NCBI GenBank assembly: GCA_963780545.1
Contig: CAWACK010000025.1
Coordinates: 1-64,000, forward strand
DNA: 64,000 nt
Direction: 5' to 3'
DNA from: UBA8941 sp963780545
Lineage (GTDB): Archaea > Thermoproteota > Bathyarchaeia > TCS64
Position 1 is the first letter of the stretch. Every line of letters starts with the position of its first letter. The position numbers and the translations under genes were made by a program. Under the pieces are notes generated by a model. That model was not told where the DNA came from, made no database searches, and was given only the letters and a program-made list of their open reading frames with translations. Of the stretch, positions 19,696 through 28,945 are shown piece after piece.

Positions 19696-20719
19696 TTTTA
19701 TCTACAAGATTTTTAGCAGATTCATAAGTGTACTCTACGAAGGGAATAGTTTTTGGGATGTTTCTCATTAGAGTTTTTTTATATTCACTCCAAAAAACAG
19801 ATAATTTTTCCTCAGGGAAAACATAAGAATAATCCATTATGTATTTATTAAAAAATGGGAACTCCAATACACTATTAAAGACTATTTTATTAATCCCGAT
19901 ATCATACTCGATGTTGTTAGTTTGTATTTCGTCATCTATCTTTTTAGGATCTAATAAAATCACTTCATTTAAAGGTACAGATGCTTCTATCTTCGGAAAT
20001 ATTCTGTATGGATTTATTTTGGTAAAAAATTTGGCATACCCATTGGTGATATCGTAAATAAATTTTTTAATAGAAATAGTGACTTTTTCGGCAAATGTCA
20101 ACTTATCTAATACTATATCCGAAAGATTATAGGTGAACAGGTTTAATGCAGTTGGAAATGGAAATAAAACCCCATCCTTCAATATTATATAATTGTCGCC
20201 TAAGAATTTGGCTCCTTTAGATATGAGATGACTACAAATTGTAGTTTTACCACTTCCGCCTCTACCAGTGAATAATAAACCTCTATTTTCAAACATCATT
20301 CCGGATGCGTGAACTAATGAATACCCTTTTTCAGACAATTTTTTTGCTATAATGAAGTCAATTACATTGCCCTGAATGAATAAACGGCCTAGTAGATTAG
20401 AGTTAACTCTAATAGTGGTTGTTTCTTCATCCATGTTTTCAATTTCGAATGACCAAGAGGCTTCTTTATATTTTTCATTTTTAATATAAAAATAGTCTTT
20501 ATTAAAATAGTATTTATTATCTATGACATAGGAATTAGCTTTTTTTGGTACAAATTTTCCAAATTCTACCGTGATGTCGTTATTTTCGATACTATTATTC
20601 GATTCAAAATTTTCATAATAAGTATTGATATTGTTAAAAAAACTGAAAAAGTTAGACTTATCTATCATTTTTATTTTTAGGATATCATCTATTGAGTAAT
20701 TCTTAACCTTAGTCGTCAT
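19670..20719 (-). CDS. HprK-like P-loop kinase family protein
   Basis: The 349 residues include an intact Walker A, GRGGSGKTT (~152-160), preceded by LVHASGMMFENRGLLFT and followed by FLGDNYIIL and LFPFPTALNLF. This arrangement is seen in HPr-kinase-like and PEP-carboxykinase-like proteins. The N-terminal ~130 residues are specific to this pair. It overlaps the DUF354 gene upstream by 11 bp and the degenerate paralogue downstream by 26 bp. I infer an active/inactive pair that phosphorylates a sugar, polyprenol or protein in glycan synthesis. No true HPr is expected in an archaeon of this type. Confidence 0.75.
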   Translation of the reverse strand: MTTKVKNYSIDDILKIKMIDKSNFFSFFNNINTYYENFESNNSIENNDITVEFGKFVPKKANSYVIDNKYYFNKDYFYIKNEKYKEASWSFEIENMDEETTTIRVNSNLLGRLFIQGNVIDFIIAKKLSEKGYSLVHASGMMFENRGLLFTGRGGSGKTTICSHLISKGAKFLGDNYIILKDGVLFPFPTALNLFTYNLSDIVLDKLTFAEKVTISIKKFIYDITNGYAKFFTKINPYRIFPKIEASVPLNEVILLDPKKIDDEIQTNNIEYDIGINKIVFNSVLEFPFFNKYIMDYSYVFPEEKLSVFWSEYKKTLMRNIPKTIPFVEYTYESAKNLVDKIDFHDKFL

Positions 20720-21781
20720 TCAATTTACCAAACAATTGGAAAAGGGTTGAAAGAAATTTATCTCTTAATATTTTAGATTTTTCAATCTCTTGGTTTACAT
20801 CTATGGAATTACTATTTGATTTAAGAATATAATTTGTTATATCTTGGATATCTCTCGAATGATACAATTTATTGTGATTAATTAATGACTGGTCTACTGA
20901 TAATAGGGTTTCACTCGGTAAAAAGGAGACCGCAGTTTTACCTAAGCAGGCAGCTTCGCGAGTTAAAGTCCCTGATCCACTCAATACACCTCTTGAATAA
21001 TAACATAAATCTAGACCATTTAGAGGAGATTCTGGGATGAAAAACTGTTTCGATGCCAAGAAACTTTTAATCAAGAAAGTATCTTCACTTAGTCTCGGTA
21101 AATATACGATATTAAACCCAGATGATAATAATTTAGTAATTAATTGAGGCACAACGCTATTATTGGAAGATTTATAAATTGCAGTAGCTTCTGGCCTTAG
21201 ACTAGGAATTCTTCAAAGGGTAATTTATCCAAAAAATTTGGATCAGGGGAATACTCGGAGAGATAAATATTTTCCTTATATCCCTCAAAACTAAATACAT
21301 TATCTGGGGAAATCCCTTCATAAATTAAGGCATCTTTTGGGAAAAATTCTGGGACCAGAATATACTTTGAAAACTTGATTTGGCTTTTTATTACACCCCA
21401 TTCAAAGATGGAACGTTTTGGAGTTATCTCCTTAAGCCCTAATTCATTATCCATAATTGTAATACACGGTGTTTTATCAAGTTTAGAAGCGTATATGCTG
21501 TGAAGATTTCCAAATGATATAGTAACATCTATATTTTGATCTTTTATTTTATTATATAATTTAATAGTTCTTTTAATAGTCTCGTATGTTTTTACGATAT
21601 TATTGCCACTGCTTAAACTACCTATTTTATCATACTTGATATTAAATAAGTCAAGTAAACCGTATGTTTCGGCATAATCTCTAGCGGAAACATATAAACT
21701 TGATTTAGATAATAAAGCATTAATCACAGGTTTAAAAAATTGAACATCGGGTGGCGCTTGAATATCTATAAATACTTTCAT
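20709..21781 (-). pseudogene. DUF354 glycosyltransferase-like gene with one frameshift
   Basis: Two adjacent frames (21781-21197 and 21152-20709) make one DUF354/COG1817 protein of about 355 residues. The first starts MKVFIDIQAPPDVQFFKPVI and ends LPFEEFLV. The second contains GFNIVYLPRLSEDTF and SRGVLSGSGTLTREAACLG. At ~21198 the minus strand reads GTCTAAGG; one more T (GTCTTAAGG) would restore VLRPEATAIYKSSNN, the expected family continuation. DUF354 proteins are GT-B-like and resemble UDP-GlcNAc 2-epimerase/MurG folds. A true mutation or a single-base sequencing error are both possible. Confidence 0.78.
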
Positions 21782-21821
21782 ATTATATCTTCATTTATGC
21801 GTGTTTTTCAGTGTAAAATAT

Positions 21822-22418
21822 TTATTTACTAGCATCTGATGTTTTATTCTCATCAATATCCTTTTTAAATACGATAAAATATCCTCCATCTTTATTTGCT
21901 GAATTAATTTGCTCATCATTTATGTTTAATTCGGTTGCACCTTTTTTTTCTCCATATATTAACTTTGAATCATAATATTTTTTAGTACCCATCATTTTTA
22001 TCCTTTTTTTATCTAATTCATAAGCCGATCCAATTGGTTTAGCTGGAACGCCAGCTACTATGACTCCTGGGTCAACGTTTTCACTTACCACCGCGCCTGC
22101 AGCTACTACCGCATCTTTTCCAATAGTAACTCCGGGAAGAATTAACGAGTCAGCTCCTACAAATGCTCTCTCACCTATGTACACTGGAGCCACCCAAATT
22201 ACACCAATTCTCCTAATGCTTGAGAGATCATGACAGAGAATTCTGGCGCCATCGCCAATAATTACATCATCACAAATTGTGATGTGTTTTCCATATAAAT
22301 AATCTAATCTAGCGGTTGCATCAATCAGAACATTTTTCCCGATATGAATTCCCTCAGGTAAAAGAGGTCTACCCGACCTCAAAATAGAAAAAGCATATTT
22401 TAGAATATGTGTATTCAT
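21822..22418 (-). CDS. Hexapeptide-repeat acetyltransferase
   Basis: The 198-residue protein is a left-handed beta-helix acyltransferase of the maltose/galactoside/virginiamycin acetyltransferase class. Hexapeptide turns are IGKNVLIDATARLDYLYG, ITICDDVIIGDGARI, VYIGERAFVGADSLILPG and VTIGKDAVVAAGAVV, closing with the characteristic VIVAGVPAKPIG. An ILCHD segment provides a likely catalytic histidine. A long charged tail (~45 residues) is unusual. It acts on a sugar or sugar nucleotide with acetyl-CoA and is the first gene of the minus-strand series that reads down to 13.5 kb. Confidence 0.88.
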   Translation of the reverse strand: MNTHILKYAFSILRSGRPLLPEGIHIGKNVLIDATARLDYLYGKHITICDDVIIGDGARILCHDLSSIRRIGVIWVAPVYIGERAFVGADSLILPGVTIGKDAVVAAGAVVSENVDPGVIVAGVPAKPIGSAYELDKKRIKMMGTKKYYDSKLIYGEKKGATELNINDEQINSANKDGGYFIVFKKDIDENKTSDASK

Positions 22419-22546
22419 GTTTTAATTCAAATATTAATTTAACTTAAAAAAATAGCGTTCAAAGTTACGCTTTTTAACGTGACACAAATATTAGAGACTG
22501 GTGGCGTGTAACAACAGCCACGTACACGTTAAACCTTTTGGTCAAA

Positions 22547-23314
22547 TCATGCACTCCGAGTTAAATGCCAGTACCCATACTTCCGATACACGGCGACGAC
22601 CGCAAAAACCAGAGTCAGTATAGACAGTGCAACCAAAGCTGGGTTCAGCCTAATCCCCCATGGAGTATAATTCAGCACGAGCCCAACGATTGGGACCACG
22701 GCGAGGCTGAGTCCCACACTCAATCCAAATCGCTCAAGTTTCTCAAGATCGTGTGCACGTGGGTACAACGCTTCAATCATCGTGTAACCTGGCACTATGA
22801 GGAGGAAAATAGCCCCAGCTCCGATTCGGAGATAGTAGAGGGGATAAATCTGAGGTGTCAGAAATATTGAGAAGATCATAAGCCCTACGGATACCAGCAC
22901 CAGCCAGAACCATGCATTGTATAACGGTGAGAAGAAGCCAATTATGCTACGGGGAGGCGCGGGGTCTACTATATTCACCCTATCATCTTCTTGGGCCCTG
23001 TAGAGTCCACGCGAAACATCCACTGAGCTTATACCCCTTTCCTGAGATATCGCATCTACAAGCTCACTAATTGTTAATCCCAAATGAGAGAACACTTCTC
23101 CCTTTAGGGGATTCGGCTCGCGCTCAACCAGGTTCTCAGCTTCAGGCTCCTCCTCTGAGGATCCAAACCTTTCCCGAATCTTCTCTAGAGTTGAGGGCAA
23201 GTTAGTTAACCAGGCGCAATCGCATGCGAGGGCATTAGAAGACCCAAGTCGGTTAAGTGAGAACTGAACTCTACGACTGGTAGATCCTCCACCCGGTTGG
23301 CTGATTATAATCAA
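22547..23314 (-). CDS. DUF1616 membrane protein lacking the ectodomain
   Basis: The 255-residue protein has a soluble N-terminal part (to ~residue 130) and four to five transmembrane segments including the DUF1616 core YYLRIGAGAIFLLIVPGYTM, EALYPRAHDL and ERFGLSVGLSLAVVPIVGLV. Typical DUF1616 proteins end in an extracellular domain like that at 34517-34999, which is missing here. The annotated start overlaps the upstream leader gene by 44 bp, and the first ~40 residues look atypical, so the true start may be internal (e.g. near LPSTLEKIRERF). The gene is GC-rich compared with the island around it. DUF1616 function is unknown; it is often found in archaeal surface-glycan clusters. Confidence 0.75.
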   Translation of the reverse strand: MIIISQPGGGSTSRRVQFSLNRLGSSNALACDCAWLTNLPSTLEKIRERFGSSEEEPEAENLVEREPNPLKGEVFSHLGLTISELVDAISQERGISSVDVSRGLYRAQEDDRVNIVDPAPPRSIIGFFSPLYNAWFWLVLVSVGLMIFSIFLTPQIYPLYYLRIGAGAIFLLIVPGYTMIEALYPRAHDLEKLERFGLSVGLSLAVVPIVGLVLNYTPWGIRLNPALVALSILTLVFAVVAVYRKYGYWHLTRSA

Positions 23315-23639
23315 GGAATATCAGATATCTTATGAATTCAAGGTCCTTAACCATCTCCGTCGCTCTACTGTAACCCATTCTCTCAGCGCTAGCCTGAACC
23401 ACACGAACCCTCTCCAAGCCAAAACGCTCCAGATGCACCATGAAACCCGACTTACTAGCGTCCCTGAGCTTGGCAATGATCTTCACTAGCTGAACATTCA
23501 ACACGCTGCTCCTGACGCCGTCGATGATGCGAGCCGAGATGGAAAGAATCCCCCTCTCCAAACTATCCAAAGCGCTGTACCACACCTTCCTGCGCAACGC
23601 TAACCGCCTAACATCCGAGAGGAACTCCTTCGTGAACAT
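23271..23639 (-). CDS. 122-residue leader-gene protein, copy 1
   Basis: This small, basic, mostly helical protein of unknown function (MFTKEFLSDVRRLALRRKVW... to ...GWRIYQS) has 122 residues and no cysteine motif or membrane segment. It is clearly paralogous to the protein at 36334-36702: FTxEFLSxVRR, RxVWYSALD, ERGILSISA, VxIIAKLRDA, ERVRVVQA and a shared FIRYLxFLDxNQPxGWRIYxS end. An in-frame TAA directly before the ATG fixes the start. It is the first gene of its operon, followed by DUF1616. A role as regulator or assembly factor of glycan operons is inferred only from position. Confidence 0.85.
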   Translation of the reverse strand: MFTKEFLSDVRRLALRRKVWYSALDSLERGILSISARIIDGVRSSVLNVQLVKIIAKLRDASKSGFMVHLERFGLERVRVVQASAERMGYSRATEMVKDLEFIRYLIFLDYNQPTGWRIYQS

Positions 23640-23710
23640 GGCTTAGAGGAAACCACCACCGTTAATATTTCTATGTGGATGAAACGTTTAGTATAGTACC
23701 TTATATCCTC
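23640..23710 (-). promoter_or_regulatory. Conserved promoter/leader, copy 1
   Basis: On the minus strand AGAAGAGGATATAAGG gives a TATA box at about 23701-23706, 62-67 nt before the ATG at 23639. ACTAAACGTTTCAT and GGTTTCCTCT are shared with the 7.6-kb copy, and the overall layout with the 36.7-kb copy. No Shine-Dalgarno sequence stands next to the ATG. Confidence 0.7.
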
Positions 23711-23881
23711 TTCTGAGCACTAATATGCACCAACGATCAGGAACAATAGTTGAGGTAAGAGCGTGTGATATGTGCACGAACATATATATCAAAAATAGAG
23801 TACACTTTAGACGAGAGATTGTGTTGGTAACGAAGCAATTCAACACCAATGCTAAAGCCACGAAGCAAAGAAGAGAGATGA

Positions 23882-24640
23882 ATGAAAAATATGGCGTGTG
23901 TAGCCGACTCATATAAATTCAATTTGAATCACCTCCGAAGCCTCTTGGAACTTGCAGAGAAAAAGGAGTTCCAAGATGTTTTTTTCGATCGGGAAATAAA
24001 GGCCTCGAATAAGTATATCCTCTGGCGTCACGATGTGGACATCGATCTAGACGCCGCAATAGAAATGGCAAAATTGGAGGCGGAAGTGGGTATCAAGTCG
24101 ACCTACTTCCTTATGACGCGTGGAGTATTCTATAACTTATTCACAATAAGAGGGCAAAATACAGTCAAAAAACTTCTTGAACTCGGTCATCAGATTGGCC
24201 TGCACTGTTATCTAAATATTGGTAGAACACAGCATGTTTCCCAAGAATACATCGAAAGAGAGGTTCACCGCGACTTTGCTATCCTTGACAATTTTTTTGG
24301 GGAAGGAAACTTTCGACGTATAGTCTCATTTCATAATCCCCCTCAAAGTTTTTTAGGTTTAAAATTCTCTTCTTTTCTCAGCGCTTCCGAAGAGCGATTC
24401 TTTAAAGAAATCAAGTACTTATCTGACTCAAACGCTAATTGGAGAGAGGGGCCCCTCGAGAATTGGCTCGAGGCAGCACGTTATTCCCAGTTCTCCATTG
24501 TGTTGCACCCGATCATCTGGGTATACGGTGGTAGTTCGATACAGGAGATAATAAAAAAGTTCTATAAAGCGAGAACTGAAACTTTAATCCAGGACCTACA
24601 AAATGATTTCGAATTACCCTTAGATTCCGTCTTGCATTAG
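23882..24640 (+). CDS. NodB-fold polysaccharide deacetylase-like protein
   Basis: The 252 residues show the divergent carbohydrate-esterase-4 pattern: YILWRHDVDIDLDAAIEMAK (HDVD metal site near residue 52), STYFLMTRGVFYN, a second block LLELGHQIGLHCY (~residue 110) and VSFHNPP. These sites bind a divalent metal and remove N-acetyl groups from glycans in the family. No signal peptide is present, so it would act in the cytoplasm on a precursor. Base composition is nearer to the genome than to the AT-rich island. It is transcribed divergently from the leader gene at 23639. Confidence 0.78.
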   Translation: MKNMACVADSYKFNLNHLRSLLELAEKKEFQDVFFDREIKASNKYILWRHDVDIDLDAAIEMAKLEAEVGIKSTYFLMTRGVFYNLFTIRGQNTVKKLLELGHQIGLHCYLNIGRTQHVSQEYIEREVHRDFAILDNFFGEGNFRRIVSFHNPPQSFLGLKFSSFLSASEERFFKEIKYLSDSNANWREGPLENWLEAARYSQFSIVLHPIIWVYGGSSIQEIIKKFYKARTETLIQDLQNDFELPLDSVLH

Positions 24641-24744
24641 GCTCCTATCGCGTAAGCTCACATATTTTTTCATTGTTTGCATGCACTCAATATTTTAACA
24701 TCGTTTACGCGAAATGGAATTAATAGGCTGGCGTATGTGCGATT

Positions 24745-25797
24745 TTAGTTGGGGTTTCCTCTGATTAAATTGTTGAAAAATCTTATTGAGTCGGAAACCT
24801 TAGTTAAAGAGTTAAAATAATTTGATCTCCATTCTAAGGTATAATATTCAACAAGTGTTCCATTAAATTTGCTTTTAAATGGATCAAGCTTTTTATCATC
24901 TGCCTCCATGATTTCTAATTCTTTATAATTATTTTTTATACCATACTTTATTATCTCCCAAATTAACAAATCATTTGGCACGGTTCCTTTGTATTCACAT
25001 CTTGGGGCACCAACCCACGCATATAATCTATTTTTAAATAATAGAATAATTGCACCTGTTAACAATTCTTCCTCTTTTTTAGCGAAAAAAATATTAAGGT
25101 TATTTGGATAAAAATCTTTAAAGATATTTTTATAGAATTCATTATTAGAAAATAATTTGTGTCTTTTATCTCTAATGTTAAGAACTGCACCATATTCTTC
25201 TTTTCCACCCCTATCAATATTTATCCCAATTTTTTTTGCTTTATTTATTTCGCGACGAAGATTTGTACCGAATCCATTCCATATGTCATTTTCATTTTTA
25301 TTTAAATCTACAATATTGGTGAAATGGGGAGTTATTTTATAACCATCCCAGCTAAATGGCCTTGGATCATAAAAAACTGGAGCAGTTTTTAATACTATTG
25401 AATCTGTTTGTAAATCGTTTCTTAAAAATTGATTTACCACGGTAATAAATTGATGTTCTTTTTCTTGTTGTCTATGACTTCTAATGCCCTTTGGAGTAAT
25501 AGTTACTGGGCCAAGATACAGGGTCTCTGTTGTAACATATGGGGGTGGCGAGCATACAAAATTAAAAGTGGGAAATTTATAGTAATAAACTGGTAATATT
25601 CCTACAAGTTCTTGTTTATCAAATACCATTATGGGGTAAAACTTTGCATCTCTCTTAATCCCCATAAAAGAATATTTAGCGTGATGTTCAATTAATTTTA
25701 ACCAATCCCAACTGTGAAAGATCGTGCCTAACCTTGAATTGAAAACCGCCTCGTCCCAAATTTGCTTATCGTTATCTGTAGCTATTTTTATATCCAT
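24745..25797 (-). CDS. FemAB/GNAT-like transferase
   Basis: The 350-residue protein resembles that at 12445: WDEAVFNSRLGTIFHSWDWL at the start, then FNFVCSPPPYVT, and a C-terminal GNAT-like LLTGAIILLFKNRLYAWVGA and GTVPNDLLIWEIIKYG. The family joins amino acids or acyl groups to amino-sugars or lipid-linked precursors. It lies alone between convergent or divergent genes in AT-rich DNA. Two such enzymes in one island suggest two different glycan decorations. Confidence 0.75.
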   Translation of the reverse strand: MDIKIATDNDKQIWDEAVFNSRLGTIFHSWDWLKLIEHHAKYSFMGIKRDAKFYPIMVFDKQELVGILPVYYYKFPTFNFVCSPPPYVTTETLYLGPVTITPKGIRSHRQQEKEHQFITVVNQFLRNDLQTDSIVLKTAPVFYDPRPFSWDGYKITPHFTNIVDLNKNENDIWNGFGTNLRREINKAKKIGINIDRGGKEEYGAVLNIRDKRHKLFSNNEFYKNIFKDFYPNNLNIFFAKKEEELLTGAIILLFKNRLYAWVGAPRCEYKGTVPNDLLIWEIIKYGIKNNYKELEIMEADDKKLDPFKSKFNGTLVEYYTLEWRSNYFNSLTKVSDSIRFFNNLIRGNPN

Positions 25798-26048
25798 TTA
25801 TTTAAAAATATCAACTGAGTTAATAAAAAGGTGTATGTTACATAATAGAAATTTACTGCGCATGAGGCCAGCGTGCAGGTGGTACATGAAGATCATTAAG
25901 ACGAACTCAAAGGACTCTAAAACTACACCCAAACGCGCTCTAACAGGCTTCTTCTATCAAAAGATCTACATGTATGATTAAGTTGATTTAACTCAAAGAG
26001 AAATTATAGCTTCCTTTATTGTTTTATAAATTTTTTTATCATTATAAA
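25798..26048. other. Spacer with a short GC-richer coding-like stretch
   Basis: On the plus strand, 25862-25981 reads MRPACRWYMKIIKTNSKDSK and ends TGFFYQKIYMYD before a TAA. Its composition is richer in GC than its surroundings, and TGCGCATG lies at its left edge. It may be a gene fragment, but no family was recognised. Confidence 0.35.
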
Positions 26049-27294
26049 TTATTTCAATCGGAAACTCGGTATCGGAATGTAGTTGAAGGGTGCCATCATT
26101 CCAAAAAACATCAATTTTGTGTTTTCTCTTTTCATCCACCATCTAGCGCATTCATTTGCTGTTGTTATCCAATATTCATCACTTAAATAATTTATAATAT
26201 AATTAAATATTTTAAACAAATCGGTATACTTTTCTTCATTTACATATGTATTATGAATGCATAATGCTAAACATCCATTATATTTTTTTGTAGTGTCAAA
26301 TAATTTATTTATTATGTCTATTTGATCTTGGTATGAAAGTTTTCTAGAGAGACTCGTCCAGTCTTCGTATGATGATGGTATTTCAAGTAATTTCATACCC
26401 ACAGCCATTTATTATAGGATGATATGGATAGCATATACCTTTCATGAATCCGAATTCATCATTATCACTAATCGAAATATCATATGAGAAATTTGCTTCA
26501 GATAATAAATTTAATGAATGAGGTATTTTAAAAACGTAATTAAGAATATGCTGTCTATAACCATAAACTTCACTTTTAATAATTTTTTCTAGCTCATTCT
26601 TCTCTTTCTCCATAATCGCCTCATTTACTGCAGCATCAGGAGAACCATGTAATCCAACTTCATCATTATTATCCATAACCATTTTTATTAATCTTTTATG
26701 ATTATTCCTAATTTCCATTATTTTCTGTATATAAAAATTATATTTATAGAAGAAAAAAAACGTTGATGTAATTTTTTTTTGGTTTTCTATTTTTAATATT
26801 ACATCAATATTGTCTCCATAATTTTTTAATGATAATCTGGAGAATAAATATTTTATAAATTCTCTTTTAGACTTTATTCCTGGGAAATAATCTATAACGT
26901 CTATATCATGTATCAACAAAATACAAATTTTTTTAAAATCAGGCCAATACCATTTTCTTACAAAAGGTATTTTTAATTCTTTATACGAGTTAATTATTTT
27001 ATTTAACACGTCTTGTTCATAAAACGATATCAAAGAGGAGATTCTTTCCTCTTCTTCTAAATTAATACTGCCGGAAAAAGCCTCATTAAACTTATTTATT
27101 AATTCATCATCAATAACGATAATTTTATTACTATTCTCATAAATAGTTCTTTTTGTTGTAATGATGACTGAATAATTATTAAAATTATTTTCATTGCATT
27201 TATCAAATAATATGCCATGATGATTTAATATTTCTTTAATTATTTCTTCTTTTAATGAATCGTCTTCATATAACCCTAAAATTAAATTTTCCAT
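26049..27294 (-). pseudogene. NodB-fold deacetylase-like gene with one frameshift
   Basis: Frames 27294-26383 and 26408-26049 together encode about 415 residues of a polysaccharide-deacetylase-like protein. The first has KICILLIHDIDVIDY (metal-binding HDID), NNDEVGLHGSPDA and NFSYDISISDNDEFGFMKG, then ends at GYEIT. The second resumes with GMKLLEIPSSYEDW, the expected next motif of this subfamily (LEIP). One extra base around 26385-26405, possibly in the GGG of TGTGGGTAT on the minus strand, explains the shift. The N-terminal ~110 residues are a separate domain. Mutation versus sequencing error is unresolved. Confidence 0.75.
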
Positions 27295-27383
27295 AAAGAT
27301 ACTTCTTTATTAAAAAACAACACGCTTTTACCTTATATCGTTTTCTTTATACACATTACGCATTGATATGCCTCTAAATTAAG

Positions 27384-27515
27384 TTACTCTTCCTTACGCA
27401 ACTCATTAAGATATCTTCGCATGCTTGATACGCTCACCAAACCAGAAGCGCCTAACCCTGAAAAAACCAAAGCAAATGAAAGTATCCGAAACGGGGGTGG
27501 AGCTATTAAAATCAA
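27384..27515 (-). CDS. Possible 43-residue membrane peptide
   Basis: Downstream of the radical-SAM gene, a TTG-started frame reads MILIAPPPFRILSFALVFSG and ends MRRYLNELRKEE. It has one hydrophobic segment and a charged tail. The frame extends upstream only to a stop near the end of the radical-SAM gene. It could be a small membrane protein or a 3' remnant. The coding support is only its amphipathic logic. Confidence 0.3.
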   Translation of the reverse strand: MILIAPPPFRILSFALVFSGLGASGLVSVSSMRRYLNELRKEE

Positions 27516-27541
27516 TGAAACTAATCTACTGCCGAGTTACC

Positions 27542-28765
27542 TTACTTCTTGATAAGTCGCGGTCTCTCTCTCGCATATTTCTTGAGGATTTTTTTCCGTC
27601 TATCCTCCTTTATCTCCTCAGAAATTTGGCCCTTTATGAGCCTAGATGCAGCAGGTGGTCTGGATGAATATTTGAAGACGGTGATAAGGTCAATGAAGGG
27701 GGGAGGGTCAAGTATTTTCATGGTCTCATTGAAGTCATCATCTGATTCGGTTGGGAAACCCACGAGTAAATGAGTGTTTAACCTTATTTTCGGGTATTTC
27801 GTGTTGATTTCAGTCATAATGCTCTTCCATTCTTCGATCGTGTGTTTTCTACCCATGAGTTTAAGGATGCGATCACTTCCCGACTGAACCGGCGACATTA
27901 GCTCTTCAACTTTTCCGGAAGCAAGTGCTTTTTCGAGGAATGGATAGATCGTTTTAAGATTATGCGGCTCTATCTGGTTGAGGATTATTTTGTAGTCAAC
28001 ATCCGTTTTTACTTCGATCATTTGGTTGAGCAGTGTTCCTAGGTTCGAACCTAAGTCCAGGCCGTATCCGCCTAGATCGGTGGCGAGCAACGAAAAGCGA
28101 TTGTATCCCAAATTTAGAGCATTTTTAAAGTCGACTATAATGTCCTCGACTGGACGGCTCTTAATAGTACCGAATACCGGTTTCTCGCTGCAGAAAGTGC
28201 AATTTCCATTACAACCGGTCGCAATCCGTATATAATATTCCCTTTTTCCCCCGCTTAATATGTCCTTTAGCTTTTTTTCTCCTTGTTTAGCAATTAATAA
28301 TTCCCTGGTTAAAAGATCAAGCTGTTCTTTAGCAGCTTCGGGAAATGTTTCGTGCATCTGAAGTAGTTCCTCCCTCGAAGCTGCGATGGGTATTCCAATA
28401 AGTGGAACGTTCGAACTTTCCAAACTTTGCCTCAGAGAGAGATTCATTGGAATTGAAGTGTCCCCCAACTGTAAGCTGCCAAGCGCATCAGGGTTTTGCT
28501 TTGTTAGACATCCCCAAGTGACTAGTTTGGCATCCTTAGCCATCGTCTTTTTTATTTTTTCGAGAGTCTGCAGAGTCCTTTTTTCACTGTACTCCGTTAA
28601 TCCACAAGCATAGAAGATGACATAATCAGCTTCACCTACATCATGTGTTATAGCATAGTTATTCTTTTCAAATAGTCTTTCGATGACTTTTGAACTTAAT
28701 TGGGCTTCGATACAACCTGAAGTGCTTATATACACTTTTGTCTGTTGAATCTCGTTCTTAGACAA
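27542..28765 (-). CDS. Radical-SAM methylthiotransferase (MiaB/MtaB type)
   Basis: The 407-residue protein has an N-terminal UPF0004 domain with three spaced cysteines (C18, C54, C86) for one 4Fe-4S cluster. The radical-SAM domain has CNGNCTFC (C185, C189, C192) for the second. The family adds methylthio groups to tRNA A37 or ribosomal proteins. A C-terminal TRAM-like domain is not obvious after residue ~370, and the insert between residues 90 and 170 is longer than usual. Its location among glycan genes is odd: a housekeeping tRNA modifier or a repurposed enzyme are both possible. Composition is less AT-rich than neighbouring genes. Confidence 0.85.
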   Translation of the reverse strand: MSKNEIQQTKVYISTSGCIEAQLSSKVIERLFEKNNYAITHDVGEADYVIFYACGLTEYSEKRTLQTLEKIKKTMAKDAKLVTWGCLTKQNPDALGSLQLGDTSIPMNLSLRQSLESSNVPLIGIPIAASREELLQMHETFPEAAKEQLDLLTRELLIAKQGEKKLKDILSGGKREYYIRIATGCNGNCTFCSEKPVFGTIKSRPVEDIIVDFKNALNLGYNRFSLLATDLGGYGLDLGSNLGTLLNQMIEVKTDVDYKIILNQIEPHNLKTIYPFLEKALASGKVEELMSPVQSGSDRILKLMGRKHTIEEWKSIMTEINTKYPKIRLNTHLLVGFPTESDDDFNETMKILDPPPFIDLITVFKYSSRPPAASRLIKGQISEEIKEDRRKKILKKYARERPRLIKK

Positions 28766-28945
28766 TGTCTAGACTCTATTTCAAGATTTCACATCAGAAG
28801 TATTTAAAAACAATATCCATTAGAAATCATAAATTTGTTAGAATAACTCTATAGCTACATAGCTTTGAAAAATGAAAAGAACTTCATTTAATAAGTGATA
28901 CACATTCAATATATTTATTAGTAATATTAGTAAATATAATTTAAA
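28766..28945. promoter_or_regulatory. AT-rich divergent promoter region
   Basis: This 180-bp gap lies between the divergent radical-SAM and epimerase genes. It contains TATTTAAAAACAAT near 28800 (for the minus-strand gene) and several TATATTTA-like boxes near 28910-28930 (for the plus-strand gene). Individual boxes cannot be fixed in such AT-rich DNA. Confidence 0.4.

Noticed and set aside
23271..23314. Programmed frameshift fusing the leader-gene product to DUF1616
   Set aside because: At the other locus the downstream gene lies in a different relative frame, so no conserved shift signal exists.
23725..23916. 63-residue open frame between the leader gene and the deacetylase-like gene
   Set aside because: It covers the divergent promoter region, has no motif and overlaps the start of a well supported gene.
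28036..28060. tRNA T-arm-like GGTTCGAACC
   Set aside because: It lies inside the radical-SAM coding sequence and no cloverleaf can be built around it. No tRNA or rRNA gene was found in the window.
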